From the NCBI GenBank assembly GCA_913041145.1, contig CAJWHE010000016.1, positions 1 through 48,615 on the forward strand: a stretch of DNA of 48,615 bases, given 5' to 3'. Numbering within the stretch: the first letter of the stretch is position 1; every line of letters starts with the position of its first letter. A program made the translations under genes and the position numbers. The notes below the pieces were generated by a model that was not told the DNA's origin, searched no databases, and worked only from the letters and a program-made list of their open reading frames with translations. Below are positions 37,617 to 46,332 of the stretch, piece after piece. The DNA is from an uncultured Paracoccaceae bacterium. GTDB taxonomy: Bacteria; Pseudomonadota; Alphaproteobacteria; Rhodobacterales; Rhodobacteraceae.

Positions 37617-39116
37617 CTAACTTAATAAATCTTCGTACCCTAGCTGCAATGATGGACGCTCTAAGCGATTTCGTTCAACCCAAATAACTTTATTCTGTGC
37701 ACGTGTGATCGCCACATAAGCCAGCCTTTTCCATAGTGGTTGTCCAGCTTCTTCCCTCCCAGAGCTTGCCGCTGCGAAAATATCTGGTGCAAAGACTTGA
37801 ACGGTTGGCCACTGTGAACCTTGTGACTTATGAATAGTTATTGCAGCCCCATGAAGAAAAGACGCACCCATCCTAGCCGCAAAAGGGATAAAGGGTTCCT
37901 CAGCATCAGTGGTCTCAATCTTTATGATCGAAGCTGCACTGACTCGTGGATCTTCAGCACCCAATACATGGAGTTTTGAAAATCCAGGCTTTTTTCCAGG
38001 TCCTAAATAAATTACTTGGGCTCCTTTAACTAAACCTCTAGCTTCTAGGTCAATTCTTTTTTTTCTATGTTTAATAGGTAGCTCTATGCCATCACAAATT
38101 AGGGGTTCTCCAGGAATTAATTCTCCTAATAAAGCCCCAAATGCTAACCTATAAGCCTGAATTAATCGGACTCTAGTCTTATTTCGCCACACTAATACTG
38201 GTGAGCGCGACATTAAATCTGAATTAACACAGTGTGAGCAAACAACCCTATCATCTCTAGTAGAGATATCTCTAATCAAGTCTTCAAACTGATTAAAAGT
38301 TATATTAGGCTCTCCTAGGGCATGAGCCAAATCTAAGATTGGGCTATCTTCACTTTGCCTATGTACTCGAGATAAATAAATTTTTTCATGGTCTGCAAGA
38401 TTATCAAAAATCATTTCGCCTGATTGAACCACAGGTGGAAGTTGCGCTGGATCTCCAAATAATATTAATGTACTAAAAATTTCTGATAAATCTTTCAGTT
38501 GCTGATCATCAAGCATTGAAGCCTCATCAACAAAAGCTATATCAAGAGGATCTTCTCTACGTTTCCATCCCTTTATAAAGTCAGACCCCTTTAATCCAAT
38601 GCTAGCGAGAGATGCTGGCACTGATTTATTCATTAAATAAAATTCATACGCTTTATCTAAAGTTGTACTACTAACACCTTCAATGACTGGTTTTTTTCCT
38701 GTCCCAACAAACCACTCCGCAATTTTTTCAAACTCAGGATCATAAAGAGGTGTATATAAAATTCTATGAATTGTTGTGGCTGGTACACCGTTGTTTCGAA
38801 GTACACTCGCTGCTTTATTCGTTGGAGCGAGTATAGAAAGGCTTCTGGATTCTGAGTCGACCGCTCGAGAATAATCTGCAGAAATTACTAAGACACCACT
38901 ATCTTTAACAGATTTTACCAAGTCTGTCAGAAGTAAAGTTTTTCCTGACCCTGCTCTTCCAATAATAGAAATTAAAGTATTCTTTTTTTCAAATGTTTCT
39001 TTAAGTAATTTTTTTCCTTTTAAATCAACACCCACTTTAAGTAGTAACTCTGTAACCATTACAGTAGCATGAATTTGATCAGAAGAGTACTCTACAAACT
39101 TTATATTATTTTCCAT
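37617..39116 (-). CDS. RecD-like/Dda-like superfamily 1B helicase
   Basis: A compact 499-residue AAA-type DNA helicase. Walker A is GRAGSGKT, motif Ia is LAPTNKAASVLR, and TIHRILY follows. Walker B is FVDEASMLDD, motif III GDPAQLPPV, motif IV/V ITIHKSQGSQWPTV and motif VI YVAITRAQNKV. An insertion of roughly 70 residues separates motifs Ia and II. The size and motif order resemble phage Dda and short RecD2-like proteins without the N-terminal region of RecD2. I preferred ATG at 39116; GTG at 39122 is possible, and neither has a strong ribosome site. It is convergent with the TIGR02186 gene, three bases apart. Confidence 0.85.
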   Translation of the reverse strand: MENNIKFVEYSSDQIHATVMVTELLLKVGVDLKGKKLLKETFEKKNTLISIIGRAGSGKTLLLTDLVKSVKDSGVLVISADYSRAVDSESRSLSILAPTNKAASVLRNNGVPATTIHRILYTPLYDPEFEKIAEWFVGTGKKPVIEGVSSTTLDKAYEFYLMNKSVPASLASIGLKGSDFIKGWKRREDPLDIAFVDEASMLDDQQLKDLSEIFSTLILFGDPAQLPPVVQSGEMIFDNLADHEKIYLSRVHRQSEDSPILDLAHALGEPNITFNQFEDLIRDISTRDDRVVCSHCVNSDLMSRSPVLVWRNKTRVRLIQAYRLAFGALLGELIPGEPLICDGIELPIKHRKKRIDLEARGLVKGAQVIYLGPGKKPGFSKLHVLGAEDPRVSAASIIKIETTDAEEPFIPFAARMGASFLHGAAITIHKSQGSQWPTVQVFAPDIFAAASSGREEAGQPLWKRLAYVAITRAQNKVIWVERNRLERPSLQLGYEDLLS

Positions 39117-39249
39117 AAACACATCGTAGAAGGCTATTCTTAAAAACTCTAGACTTTTAGATTAATAAAAGCACAACTATCCACAATATAAATTAATTTT
39201 ATCCAAACTGCCTACTTTATTTAATAAAAGTCAAAAAGAGTTAGTAGAC

Positions 39250-39284
39250 AAATTTTTATTTTGAAGTACAACAAAATAAAATTT
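39250..39284. promoter_or_regulatory. Long AT-rich inverted repeat in the deoD leader
   Basis: AAATTTTTATTTTG (39250-39263) is complementary to CAAAATAAAATTT (39272-39284), 13 pairs with one bulged T, around an eight-base loop. It ends 27 bases before the deoD ATG. It may be an operator or a leader hairpin. The base composition makes smaller dyads common, but 13 pairs is unusually long. Confidence 0.4.
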
Positions 39285-39311
39285 GAACTTATATAGTTAG
39301 GAGAGTTTAGA

Positions 39312-40019
39312 ATGACTATTCACATTGGTGCAACAGTTGATGATATAGCAGAAACTGTTCTACTTCCAGGTGACCCATACCGCGCGAAATGGGCTGCAGA
39401 AACTTTCCTTGATAACCCCAAGCTGGTAAATGAGGTCAGAGGTATGCTCGGTTACACAGGTACTTGGAAAGGTAATCGGGTAACCATACAAGGATCTGGT
39501 ATGGGCATGCCATCTCTATCTATTTATGTGAATGAACTAATCAGAGAGTATAATGCAACGACACTAATCAGAATTGGGTCAACAGGAGCAATGCAGGAAA
39601 ATATTGAGCTGCGAGATATAATATTAGCAATTACCGCCTCAACAGTATCTAATCCCTCAGCTAGTATCTTTAAGGATTTTAACTTCTCTCCAGTAGCAAA
39701 CTGGGATCTCCTTAGCAAAGCCTCTAAGGTAGCCCAAACAAAAAAAATTAAAACACATATAGGGGGTATATATTCCTCAGATACATTTTATGACGAACGT
39801 CCTGACCTAACAAAAGAAATGATCAGACACGGTGTCCTGGCCGTCGAAATGGAAACTGCTGAACTATATACTTTAGCAGCAAGATACGGATGTAAGGCAT
39901 TATCTATATTAACCGCCTCAGATCACTTGATAACGAAACAAGAACTAGCCGCCGAAGAAAGAGAGAAAAGCTTTTCATCAATGGTAGAGATAGCTTTAGA
40001 AACAGCATTCGGGGCTTGA
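39312..40019 (+). CDS. deoD: Purine-nucleoside phosphorylase (DeoD type)
   Basis: This 235-residue hexameric enzyme splits purine (deoxy)nucleosides with phosphate. Signatures are the N-terminal [14 protein letters not shown], the phosphate-site [25 protein letters not shown], the ribose-binding VEMETAELY and the catalytic aspartate in TASDHL. AGGAGAG lies seven bases upstream of the ATG. It stands alone on the + strand with its own leader, and links functionally to the BMP importer and to tdk for nucleoside salvage. Confidence 0.96.
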   Translation: MTIHIGATVDDIAETVLLPGDPYRAKWAAETFLDNPKLVNEVRGMLGYTGTWKGNRVTIQGSGMGMPSLSIYVNELIREYNATTLIRIGSTGAMQENIELRDIILAITASTVSNPSASIFKDFNFSPVANWDLLSKASKVAQTKKIKTHIGGIYSSDTFYDERPDLTKEMIRHGVLAVEMETAELYTLAARYGCKALSILTASDHLITKQELAAEEREKSFSSMVEIALETAFGA

Positions 40020-40020
40020 A

Positions 40021-40782
40021 TTAGGACTTTATCCTATAACCCGTCTTAAATATCCATGTGATTACACCAATACAGCAACATGTAAATGTAGCGATAGCTA
40101 TTAAGCTTAAACCAATACCGACATCTGCTGTACCAAAAAAAGACCATCTAAAACCTGAAATTAAATAAAATATCGGATTAAACATCGAAATTGATTGCCA
40201 AATTGGTGGTAGCATTGAAATCGAATAAAAGCTTCCCCCAAGAAACACTAATGGAGTGAGGACTAATAAAGGTATCATTTGAACTTGATCAAAGTTCTTA
40301 GCCCAGACTCCGATAATAAATCCGAACAAGCTGAAGCTTACGCAAGTGAGCACTAAAAACACTATCATAAAGAATGGGTGCAATATTTTTAAATCAACAA
40401 ATAAATGTGCTGTAATTAATACCACAATCCCAATCATTAAAGACTTTGTTACTGCCGCTCCAACATAACCTAAAATAATTTCAAACGAGTTAATAGGTGC
40501 GGATAATATTTCAAAAATTGTTCCAACAAATTTAGGTAGATATATCCCAAAACTCGCAAACGAAGTGCTTTGCGTCATAATGTTTAACATTATAAGCCCC
40601 GGAACGATGAAGGCTCCATAACTAACATCATCTATGGTGCCTATTTTACTCCCAATAGCTGTCCCAAAGACTACAAAATATAACGAGGTAGATACTATCG
40701 GTGAAATAAAACTCTGAAAAAAGGTTCGAAAAAACCGGGTCATTTCATAGATATATATAGCTCTAATTCCTGAAAAATTCAT
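40021..40782 (-). CDS. ABC-2 type transporter permease (YadH-like)
   Basis: A 253-residue membrane protein with six hydrophobic segments. It opens with an amphipathic [23 protein letters not shown] and has the ABC-2 core around [24 protein letters not shown]. Length and layout match E. coli YadH, the partner of YadG. Its ATG overlaps the ATPase stop (ATGA). The pair is probably an exporter or a transporter of an envelope component; the substrate is unknown. Confidence 0.88.
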   Translation of the reverse strand: MNFSGIRAIYIYEMTRFFRTFFQSFISPIVSTSLYFVVFGTAIGSKIGTIDDVSYGAFIVPGLIMLNIMTQSTSFASFGIYLPKFVGTIFEILSAPINSFEIILGYVGAAVTKSLMIGIVVLITAHLFVDLKILHPFFMIVFLVLTCVSFSLFGFIIGVWAKNFDQVQMIPLLVLTPLVFLGGSFYSISMLPPIWQSISMFNPIFYLISGFRWSFFGTADVGIGLSLIAIATFTCCCIGVITWIFKTGYRIKS

Positions 40783-41705
40783 TTCTTTTCCTCAAGTAAG
40801 TTAGTAAAAATATCTTCTAAAGAGGACTGTCGGGTTGAAACATCTTTAAGTATCAATCCTGCCTTCGAAATATCATTTAAAAGTTTTGTTATACCAGTTC
40901 TGTTAGCACTTGTATCATAGCTATACAGAAGGGCCGTTTTTTGTTCAGTAAGACTAAGTTTATAAGAGTCTAATGACGCAGGAATAACTAAAACAGGATC
41001 ATGCAACTCAATTTTTAATTCCTTTTTTCCCATTTTCTTAAGTAGCGTTTTTTTATCACTCAGCAATAATATTTTTCCCTTATTCATTACCCCTACCCTA
41101 TCTGCTATTGCCTCAGCCTCTTCAATATAATGGGTAGTAAGAATAACCGTGACCCCCGACTTGCGAAGCGAATTAACAAGCGCCCACATATCTTTTCTAA
41201 GCTCAACATCAACTCCAGCTGTTGGCTCATCTAAAAAAAGTATTTTAGGTTCATGGCTAAGAGCTTTAGCTATCAAAACTCTGCGTTTCATACCACCAGA
41301 TAGAGTCATTATTGGGGAGTCTCGTTTGTCCCAAAGGGATAGTTTTTCAAGCACATCCCTTAAGTAATTATCGTTTTTTGGTTTTCCAAACAGACCCCGA
41401 GAAAACCTTAAGGTGTTTAGGACCGTCTCAAATGAATCGAGAACTAATTCTTGAGGAACAAGCCCAATTAATTGTCTCGCCTTCCGATAATCTTTAATTG
41501 CATCAAACCCATCAACAAAAATTTTTCCAGAAGACGGGTTAACTATTCCACAAATTGTTGAAATTAATGTTGTTTTCCCAGCACCGTTAGGGCCTAGTAA
41601 CGCTAGGATTTCACCTGCAGAAATTTCTAAAGAAATATTATCCAGTGCAGTTAGCGCAGAACTGTAAGTTTTTGATAGATTTTTTACTACAATTATAGGG
41701 GTCAA
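40779..41705 (-). CDS. ABC transporter ATP-binding protein (YadG-like)
   Basis: A 308-residue ATPase, the same length as E. coli YadG and similar along its whole sequence as I recall it (for example [14 protein letters not shown] and LDEPTAGVD). Walker A is [10 protein letters not shown]. The C-terminal 90 residues form the extra domain typical of this branch, ending near [11 protein letters not shown]. Translation starts at TTG 41705; no ATG lies close before the conserved first strand. The substrate is not deducible. Confidence 0.9.
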   Translation of the reverse strand: MTPIIVVKNLSKTYSSALTALDNISLEISAGEILALLGPNGAGKTTLISTICGIVNPSSGKIFVDGFDAIKDYRKARQLIGLVPQELVLDSFETVLNTLRFSRGLFGKPKNDNYLRDVLEKLSLWDKRDSPIMTLSGGMKRRVLIAKALSHEPKILFLDEPTAGVDVELRKDMWALVNSLRKSGVTVILTTHYIEEAEAIADRVGVMNKGKILLLSDKKTLLKKMGKKELKIELHDPVLVIPASLDSYKLSLTEQKTALLYSYDTSANRTGITKLLNDISKAGLILKDVSTRQSSLEDIFTNLLEEKK

Positions 41706-41995
41706 AATTAATTTCTTTCTACTATTTTCTTATTATATTCCTAAGTTTTATATGCGGAGTCACCAATACTTATACAAAGCCAAATATAGTCATACTTTGT
41801 TCTCTAAATGATAATCATACCTCTTACTTCTAAACTTAGCACAATTATTAGTAATAACTTTTGAAACTTCTTCTAAAAAATCTGATAAAAAGCACACGTA
41901 TAATATTGGTTAGTGGGCCCCAAGTTAATTAACTTCGCAATTGACGATGACAAAAGTCATTTACCAAATTAAAAAAATAGTGGGAAACAGCTAGA
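41706..41995. other. Gap between the ATPase gene and atpF
   Basis: This 290-base stretch has no credible gene. It contains the perfect palindrome AAGTTAATTAACTT (41922-41935) and a small ATGAC/GTCAT hairpin (41947-41960). No T-rich terminator is evident for the F0 operon. Confidence 0.5.
41900..41928 (-). promoter_or_regulatory. Candidate promoter for the YadGH-like operon
   Basis: On the minus strand TTAACT (41928-41923) is followed after exactly 17 bases by TATTAT (41905-41900), about 195 bases upstream of the ATPase start. The -35 half overlaps a perfect 14-bp palindrome that could bind a regulator. Confidence 0.35.
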
Positions 41996-42556
41996 TCAAT
42001 GTAATTTTTTTGAAACCTCAATTATCGATTTTTCAAGGAACGTATCTTGATCAGCCTCTTTAGAGTGATTTTGTATCACCTCTGCTGCAACGGCTACGGC
42101 CACTGATATTGCTGTATCCCTAATTTCTAAAATCGCTGCCGCCTCTGCTGATTCTAATTGCTCCACTGCGGCCTGCGTCCTTCTTTCTATCGATATTTCT
42201 AAATCTTTTTGTGCTTGTGCTGCCACTGCTTTAGCTTCTTCCTTGGCATTTTTTATTATTCTTTCAGCTTGCTTCGCAATTTCTTTCTGTTTTCTTTCAT
42301 AACTTGCTAATAGAGTTTGGGCCTCTTCACGAAGTTTTTTAGCCTCATCTAGTTCTGTGCGAATTCCGTCCGCTCTTTTATCTAAAAGCCCAGCTAAAAG
42401 GTTAGGTACTTTTAGATACAGAAGAATACCAATAAATAGTACAAAACTTAGAGAGACTATAAAGTTAGTGTTTCTTAAGGAGAAAAAAACGTCCCCCGCA
42501 GCATAAGAGCTTAAAGGATATAATGTGAACGCAACTATAAATAAAAATTTTCTCAT
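41996..42556 (-). CDS. atpF: ATP synthase F0 subunit b
   Basis: A 186-residue stator subunit. It has an N-terminal cleavable-looking signal (hydrophobic 4-19, SYAAGD), a membrane helix at about 30-48, and then a long alanine/glutamate-rich coiled coil. The leading signal-like peptide is typical of alphaproteobacterial b subunits. Ribosome site GGAGTGA precedes the ATG and overlaps the end of the b' gene four bases away. It is the last gene of the F0 operon. Confidence 0.93.
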   Translation of the reverse strand: MRKFLFIVAFTLYPLSSYAAGDVFFSLRNTNFIVSLSFVLFIGILLYLKVPNLLAGLLDKRADGIRTELDEAKKLREEAQTLLASYERKQKEIAKQAERIIKNAKEEAKAVAAQAQKDLEISIERRTQAAVEQLESAEAAAILEIRDTAISVAVAVAAEVIQNHSKEADQDTFLEKSIIEVSKKLH

Positions 42557-42560
42557 AATA

Positions 42561-43085
42561 TCACTCCGTTACTTTCTGGTTCACTGATTCAATTATTAAC
42601 TTTTCATCAATGTGCCCTGGGGAAACTTTTGAGACTATATCAATTGCAATTTCGTTAGCAACATCAAGAATACTACTTTTAGCTTTCGCCTTTATATTAT
42701 TGAGCTTCTGTTCACTTTCTTTCGCACGATCCGCAATTTGTAAATCTGCGTCTGCTATTTTTCTAGCTAATTCTGCTTTCATTTCGAGCTTGGTGTTATT
42801 GACTATATTATTAGCTTCGATTCTAGCATCAGCTAAAGCCTTATTATATGAAGTCTCAGCATCTTCGGCCAGTTGCTTCAACTCTTCTGCTCGAGCAATA
42901 TCATGTTCAATTGTATCTTGCCGGTCTGACAAGACTGCACTAATTCGAGGCAAAGCAATTTTCGAAAGAACAAAATATATAGCAACTATTGTAACGAACA
43001 ACCAAAACATTTGATTTGGAAACGTAGTAAAGTCTAATTGAGGCATGCCTGGTTCGACTGGTACATCACTTGGTGTTTTTGCCAT
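42561..43085 (-). CDS. atpF2: ATP synthase F0 subunit b'
   Basis: The second b-type stator subunit, found in photosynthetic lineages and alphaproteobacteria. From the ATG at 43085 it has 174 residues; GAGGGA lies seven bases upstream, so the frame's earlier TTG at 43100 is not needed. [14 protein letters not shown] leads into the membrane helix (about 22-41), followed by a heptad-patterned coiled coil. It is located between atpE and atpF as expected for a heterodimeric b/b' stalk. Confidence 0.93.
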   Translation of the reverse strand: MAKTPSDVPVEPGMPQLDFTTFPNQMFWLFVTIVAIYFVLSKIALPRISAVLSDRQDTIEHDIARAEELKQLAEDAETSYNKALADARIEANNIVNNTKLEMKAELARKIADADLQIADRAKESEQKLNNIKAKAKSSILDVANEIAIDIVSKVSPGHIDEKLIIESVNQKVTE

Positions 43086-43167
43086 ATATTTGTCCCTCAA
43101 AAATTTTTATCTAAATCAAGTACTAAAAATATTAATCTTTACTTTAGACTAAATTTATATCGATCTT

Positions 43168-43404
43168 TTAGACAGCAAACATTAGTAAAAGTGCTACTAA
43201 GAATGAGAAAATCCCTAGGGCTTCAGCAAATGCAATACCAATAAACATTGTCGCTGTTTGTCCTGCAGCTGCTGACGGGTTTCTAAGTGCGCCAGACAGG
43301 AAGTTTCCTACAACATGCCCAACACCTATGGCTGCGCCACCCATGCCAGTACAGGCAAGACCTGCCCCGATGTACGCTCCCATTTGTACGATATCACCTT
43401 CCAT
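43168..43404 (-). CDS. atpE: ATP synthase F0 subunit c
   Basis: The 78-residue ring-forming proteolipid. Two hydrophobic hairpin helices flank the polar loop [10 protein letters not shown]. The proton-binding carboxylate is the glutamate in [14 protein letters not shown]. The sequence lacks the glutamine/serine ligands of sodium-type rings, so proton coupling is expected. AAGGAG precedes the ATG. Confidence 0.97.
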   Translation of the reverse strand: MEGDIVQMGAYIGAGLACTGMGGAAIGVGHVVGNFLSGALRNPSAAAGQTATMFIGIAFAEALGIFSFLVALLLMFAV

Positions 43405-43447
43405 ATTAAGTCTCCTTTTGTTTAAATTAGTTGTGATTAATTATAAT

Positions 43448-44206
43448 TTAATGATGTGGATGAAGTGCGTCTTTCAAATAGACACACGTCAAAATAGCAA
43501 AAACATAAGCTTGAATAAATGCCACTAGAACCTCCAGGGCATAAATTGCTGTGATAGCAATCACTGAAAAAGGTGATATGACAGCTATAGCAGCAAAAGC
43601 AGCAAAAACTTTTATAACAGCATGACCTGCCATCATATTACCGGCAAGTCTGATAGAGTGACTTAACGGTCTGACGAAATAAGAAATTACCTCGATAAGA
43701 GCGAGTATGGGCCTTAGTATCAACGGTGCTGAGCTGATCCAGAAAACACCTAAAAATCCGAAACCATGTTTTATAAAACCTAAAATAGTTACAAAAAGAA
43801 AAACACCCATCGCCAGTACAGCAGTAACTGCAATATGTGAAGTGGTCGTAAATGCTCCAGGAAGCAACCCTAGGAAGTTTGAAAATACAATAAACATGAA
43901 CAGTGTCATAATTAGTGGAAAATACTTTACGCCGTCTTTACCACTTACGTCTTCCACCATTTTAAAAATGAACCCATAAGCAAGTTCGCCAATTGATTGA
44001 ATACGGTTAGGGATTAAAGCTCTACGAGAGGTTCCTAAAACTAACAAAAGAAAAATACACAAAACTGTTAACCCCATCCATAGAGTAACATTAGTAACAG
44101 TAAACATTCCCACGGGCCCGTCCCCGAATAGAGGCGTAACCCTAAACTGATCCATAGGGTGAAAAACTAAGCCACCCTCTTCCGCTCCACTAGTCTGTCC
44201 CGCCAA
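43448..44206 (-). CDS. atpB: ATP synthase F0 subunit a
   Basis: A 252-residue stator channel protein with five to six hydrophobic helices. The essential arginine is in [15 protein letters not shown], and the C-terminal half-channel helix reads [17 protein letters not shown]. The start is TTG at 44206, preceded by AAGGAAAAA; the N-terminal FHPMDQF that follows is conserved in the family, so the later ATG at that Met would truncate it. It lies two bases after atpI. Confidence 0.96.
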   Translation of the reverse strand: MAGQTSGAEEGGLVFHPMDQFRVTPLFGDGPVGMFTVTNVTLWMGLTVLCIFLLLVLGTSRRALIPNRIQSIGELAYGFIFKMVEDVSGKDGVKYFPLIMTLFMFIVFSNFLGLLPGAFTTTSHIAVTAVLAMGVFLFVTILGFIKHGFGFLGVFWISSAPLILRPILALIEVISYFVRPLSHSIRLAGNMMAGHAVIKVFAAFAAIAVISPFSVIAITAIYALEVLVAFIQAYVFAILTCVYLKDALHPHH

Positions 44207-44208
44207 AG

Positions 44209-44541
44209 TTATTTTTCCTTTTTCTTTGCACTATTAGTGTGCCTGACTTGTTCCGCCCCAATTTCTTTAGCGGTCTTTAGCATTACGTTTATTCCTGCCG
44301 CCATCCCGAGCAATATAAACAGTATCATGAACAGTGGTTTCGAATTAAATAAATAATCTAAACCCCAGCCTATTCCAAACCCAATAGCTAACCCTGCCAC
44401 TAGCTCTATAACCATTCTCCAGGCAAAATGAGCCTGGGAGTAATGGTCATCCAAGAGAGGTTCCTCTACTTTATTCCTCTTCAACGCAATTAATCTTTCG
44501 GATAACACTTCTATCTCAGATTTTTTATCGCTTTCAGTCAT
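44209..44541 (-). CDS. atpI: ATP synthase assembly protein AtpI/AtpZ
   Basis: A 110-residue small membrane protein with two helices (about 46-62 and 69-89) and a charged N-terminus. The stretch [20 protein letters not shown] is typical of the AtpZ/AtpI family, which aids c-ring assembly or magnesium transport. It is the first gene of the F0 operon. TTGACT at 44597-44592 on the minus strand may be the -35 box of its promoter. Confidence 0.9.
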   Translation of the reverse strand: MTESDKKSEIEVLSERLIALKRNKVEEPLLDDHYSQAHFAWRMVIELVAGLAIGFGIGWGLDYLFNSKPLFMILFILLGMAAGINVMLKTAKEIGAEQVRHTNSAKKKEK

Positions 44542-44705
44542 AGTAGTATAACTTCTTTCGGTTAACCTCTGTTAATTATGATTGCGACAAAAGTCAATTC
44601 TAAATTAAATACAAAAATTTATCTTAAGACGTTGATTATATTATGTTTTATCTATTTTTTCCTTGATGAGACAGCAAGTCGCATTTCAAAAGTAGTATTT
44701 TTAAT

Positions 44706-44721
44706 TCAACCATATGGTTGA
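44706..44721. promoter_or_regulatory. Perfect 16-bp palindrome, likely operator of the ArsR-type gene
   Basis: TCAACCATATGGTTGA is its own reverse complement, centred 25 bases before the ATG at 44739. Palindromes this close to a winged-helix regulator gene are usually its own binding site. It also covers the alternative TTG start at 44718, arguing against that start. Confidence 0.55.
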
Positions 44722-44738
44722 GCAACAAAGCAATTAAA

Positions 44739-45080
44739 ATGAAACCAGATAAATCCAAACATTTAGATCTAATATTTGCCGCACTGTCAGACAAAACTAG
44801 ACGGAGAATATTAATGCTCCTATTAGAAGATGACATGTCGGTTACAGATATAGCAGACCCATTTGATACTTCTCTTGCATCAATCTCTAAACATTTAATA
44901 ATACTTGAAAAAGCAGGATTAGTTTTGAGAGAACGAAAAGGGAGAATAAGTTGGTGTAAGATTTCGCCAGATGCTCTGAGAGACGCCGTCATTTGGATAG
45001 AAAGTTTTGGACAACTAGATCCATTTAATTTAGATGCCCTGGAGGAATTTATTTCTCTAAACTTAAAAGAAGATATTTGA
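44739..45080 (+). CDS. ArsR-family winged-helix transcriptional regulator
   Basis: From the ATG at 44739 the protein has 113 residues. It carries the winged-helix core LIFAALSDKTRRRILMLLLE, DMSVTDIAD, the recognition helix SLASISKHLIILEKAGLV and the wing RERKGRISWCKIS. Metal-binding cysteine pairs of the SmtB/ArsR type are absent; the single cysteine is in the wing, so metal sensing is unlikely. The SDKTRRRIL branch often controls neighbouring SRPBCC or detoxification genes, but none is adjacent. The palindrome upstream suggests autoregulation. It is divergent from the F0 operon and convergent with the EamA gene. Confidence 0.85.
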   Translation: MKPDKSKHLDLIFAALSDKTRRRILMLLLEDDMSVTDIADPFDTSLASISKHLIILEKAGLVLRERKGRISWCKISPDALRDAVIWIESFGQLDPFNLDALEEFISLNLKEDI

Positions 45081-45122
45081 TAACTATTTATCGGTTATTA
45101 TACTTATTAATCTCTAGTAAGT

Positions 45123-45968
45123 TTATTCTCTCAATAACAGCAACAATGAGACTATTATTAAAAGTAGTCCTATTAACACAAGGGGCGTTGGAGGTGGGTT
45201 TCCAAGTATTAACTCCCACAACACAACCCAACTTGGGATTAGGTAAGTGTAAGCCATAACTTTTGAAGATGGTAAAATCATAGTCGAGTGGTGGATCAAA
45301 AGGTTAGTTACAGCAGATGCAAATATCGCTAGGTAAAGCAAGCACACCCAAAATACAAATGGTAGATCAACCCAAGATATAGAAACTATATCTTTCCAAA
45401 AAATTAAAAACAAAAGTAATGTACCCGCTAGCAGAGTACCAGCTGTGAACACCAGTGGTGTTTCACCTCGGTTTAGTTTTCTGACTAATGGGGTATAAAT
45501 TGCATGGAAAATACACGCGACAACAAATATTAGCTCACCAGTGCCTATATCAAAATTTATAAGTGAACCAATATCAGCCCTAAATATCATCCAGATAGCT
45601 CCTATTGCACCAATGAATAGGGCAAAAGCAATACGAGTGTTAATAAATTGCTTAAGTAGAAAATAACCTGCTACCGCTGAAAACATTGGCGTTAAGGTAA
45701 ATACAGCAGACGTACTAACTGGCGGCGCTGTTTTAAGAGCCTCGAACATCAAGACGAAATAGGTTATGAAAACCCCACCCAGCACAAAATATCGCCAAGT
45801 AGATTTAAACGCAGTATGAGGAATTCCCTCTCTTAAAGCAGCTATGGACCCTATTATACAAAATGCAATCAGAAAGCGCACAGCTGTTAAAGCACCTGGC
45901 GACACCTGGTTGGCGATAATAGACCCCAGAGAGAAAGAACCCGCCACTAGCACAGAGAATAACAGCAT
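45123..45968 (-). CDS. EamA-family (drug/metabolite transporter superfamily) permease
   Basis: A membrane protein of 281 residues from ATG 45968, with about ten hydrophobic helices in two EamA repeats. These include SPGALTAVRFLIAF, PPVSTSAVFTLTPMFSAVAGY and a second half ending in PPTPLVLIGLLLI. The function is export or uptake of an unknown small metabolite. The frame stays open upstream to 46046 and encodes a plausible N-terminus (AKPHYFGHLS before the first Met). An ATT codon at 46013-46011 is preceded by GGGAG with ideal spacing, so the real start may be this non-AUG codon. Confidence 0.85.
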   Translation of the reverse strand: MLLFSVLVAGSFSLGSIIANQVSPGALTAVRFLIAFCIIGSIAALREGIPHTAFKSTWRYFVLGGVFITYFVLMFEALKTAPPVSTSAVFTLTPMFSAVAGYFLLKQFINTRIAFALFIGAIGAIWMIFRADIGSLINFDIGTGELIFVVACIFHAIYTPLVRKLNRGETPLVFTAGTLLAGTLLLFLIFWKDIVSISWVDLPFVFWVCLLYLAIFASAVTNLLIHHSTMILPSSKVMAYTYLIPSWVVLWELILGNPPPTPLVLIGLLLIIVSLLLLLRE

Positions 45969-46163
45969 AGATAAGTGCCCAAAATAGTGAGGTTTAGCTA
46001 TTATTTTAGTAATATTTATCTCCCATTTATAATTTAGAAAACTTTATTTGGTTGATTACCATGCCTTTGATCAGTGCATTAAAAATATAACAATAAGTTA
46101 TTTACCAATAAAGCGTAAAAAAAATTATTAGTAGTAAAAAAAATTGTAAGAAAATACTCTTGC

Positions 46164-46192
46164 TTGACACGTTAGTTTTATGAGTTTATCCA
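46164..46192 (+). promoter_or_regulatory. Candidate promoter of ffh
   Basis: A perfect -35 TTGACA (46164-46169) is followed after 17 bases by TATCCA (46187-46192), which keeps the leading TAT. Transcription would start near 46199, just before the first leader hairpin. A strong -35 with a weak -10 is common in alphaproteobacteria. Confidence 0.5.
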
Positions 46193-46202
46193 CAATTCAA
46201 TT

Positions 46203-46326
46203 CGGAAGCTTTATTCTTCCGGTCTTTGCTGAGAGCAGAGATCGTCCTCCACCAGCGTTGTACGCCCGTGGGGGCGTTCGTCGTTACAAAAATCTCTAAG
46301 CCCAGGGATTGATATTTTAGGAGGGG
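46203..46326 (+). promoter_or_regulatory. Structured 5' leader of ffh with competing helices
   Basis: Hairpin 1: CGGAAG (46203-46208) with CTTCCG (46216-46221). Hairpin 2: ACGCCC (46262-46267) with GGGCGT (46272-46277). ATCTCT (46292-46297) can pair either with upstream AGAGAT (46237-46242), enclosing hairpin 2, or with downstream AGGGAT (46304-46309). CCTCC (46246-46250) is complementary to the ribosome site GGAGG (46320-46324). The pattern resembles a translational switch, though I recognise no known riboswitch class. Confidence 0.45.
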
Positions 46327-46332
46327 CCACTG

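Larger units (their letters stand above)
45969..46332. other. Intergenic region between the EamA gene and ffh
   Basis: The left part (45969-46024) probably encodes the true N-terminus of EamA on the minus strand. The middle (46025-46160) is AT-rich and shows nothing. The right part carries a candidate promoter and a structured leader for ffh, listed separately. Confidence 0.6.

Noticed and set aside
42610-43014. 134-codon + strand frame opposite the b' subunit gene
   Set aside because: Serine/alanine-rich translation is the mirror of the coiled-coil codons of atpF2; no independent support.
46203-46222. GGAAGC-containing hairpin upstream of ffh as a 4.5S SRP RNA gene
   Set aside because: The conserved SRP core with its asymmetric loop and GGAA tetraloop region is absent; only a simple hairpin is present.
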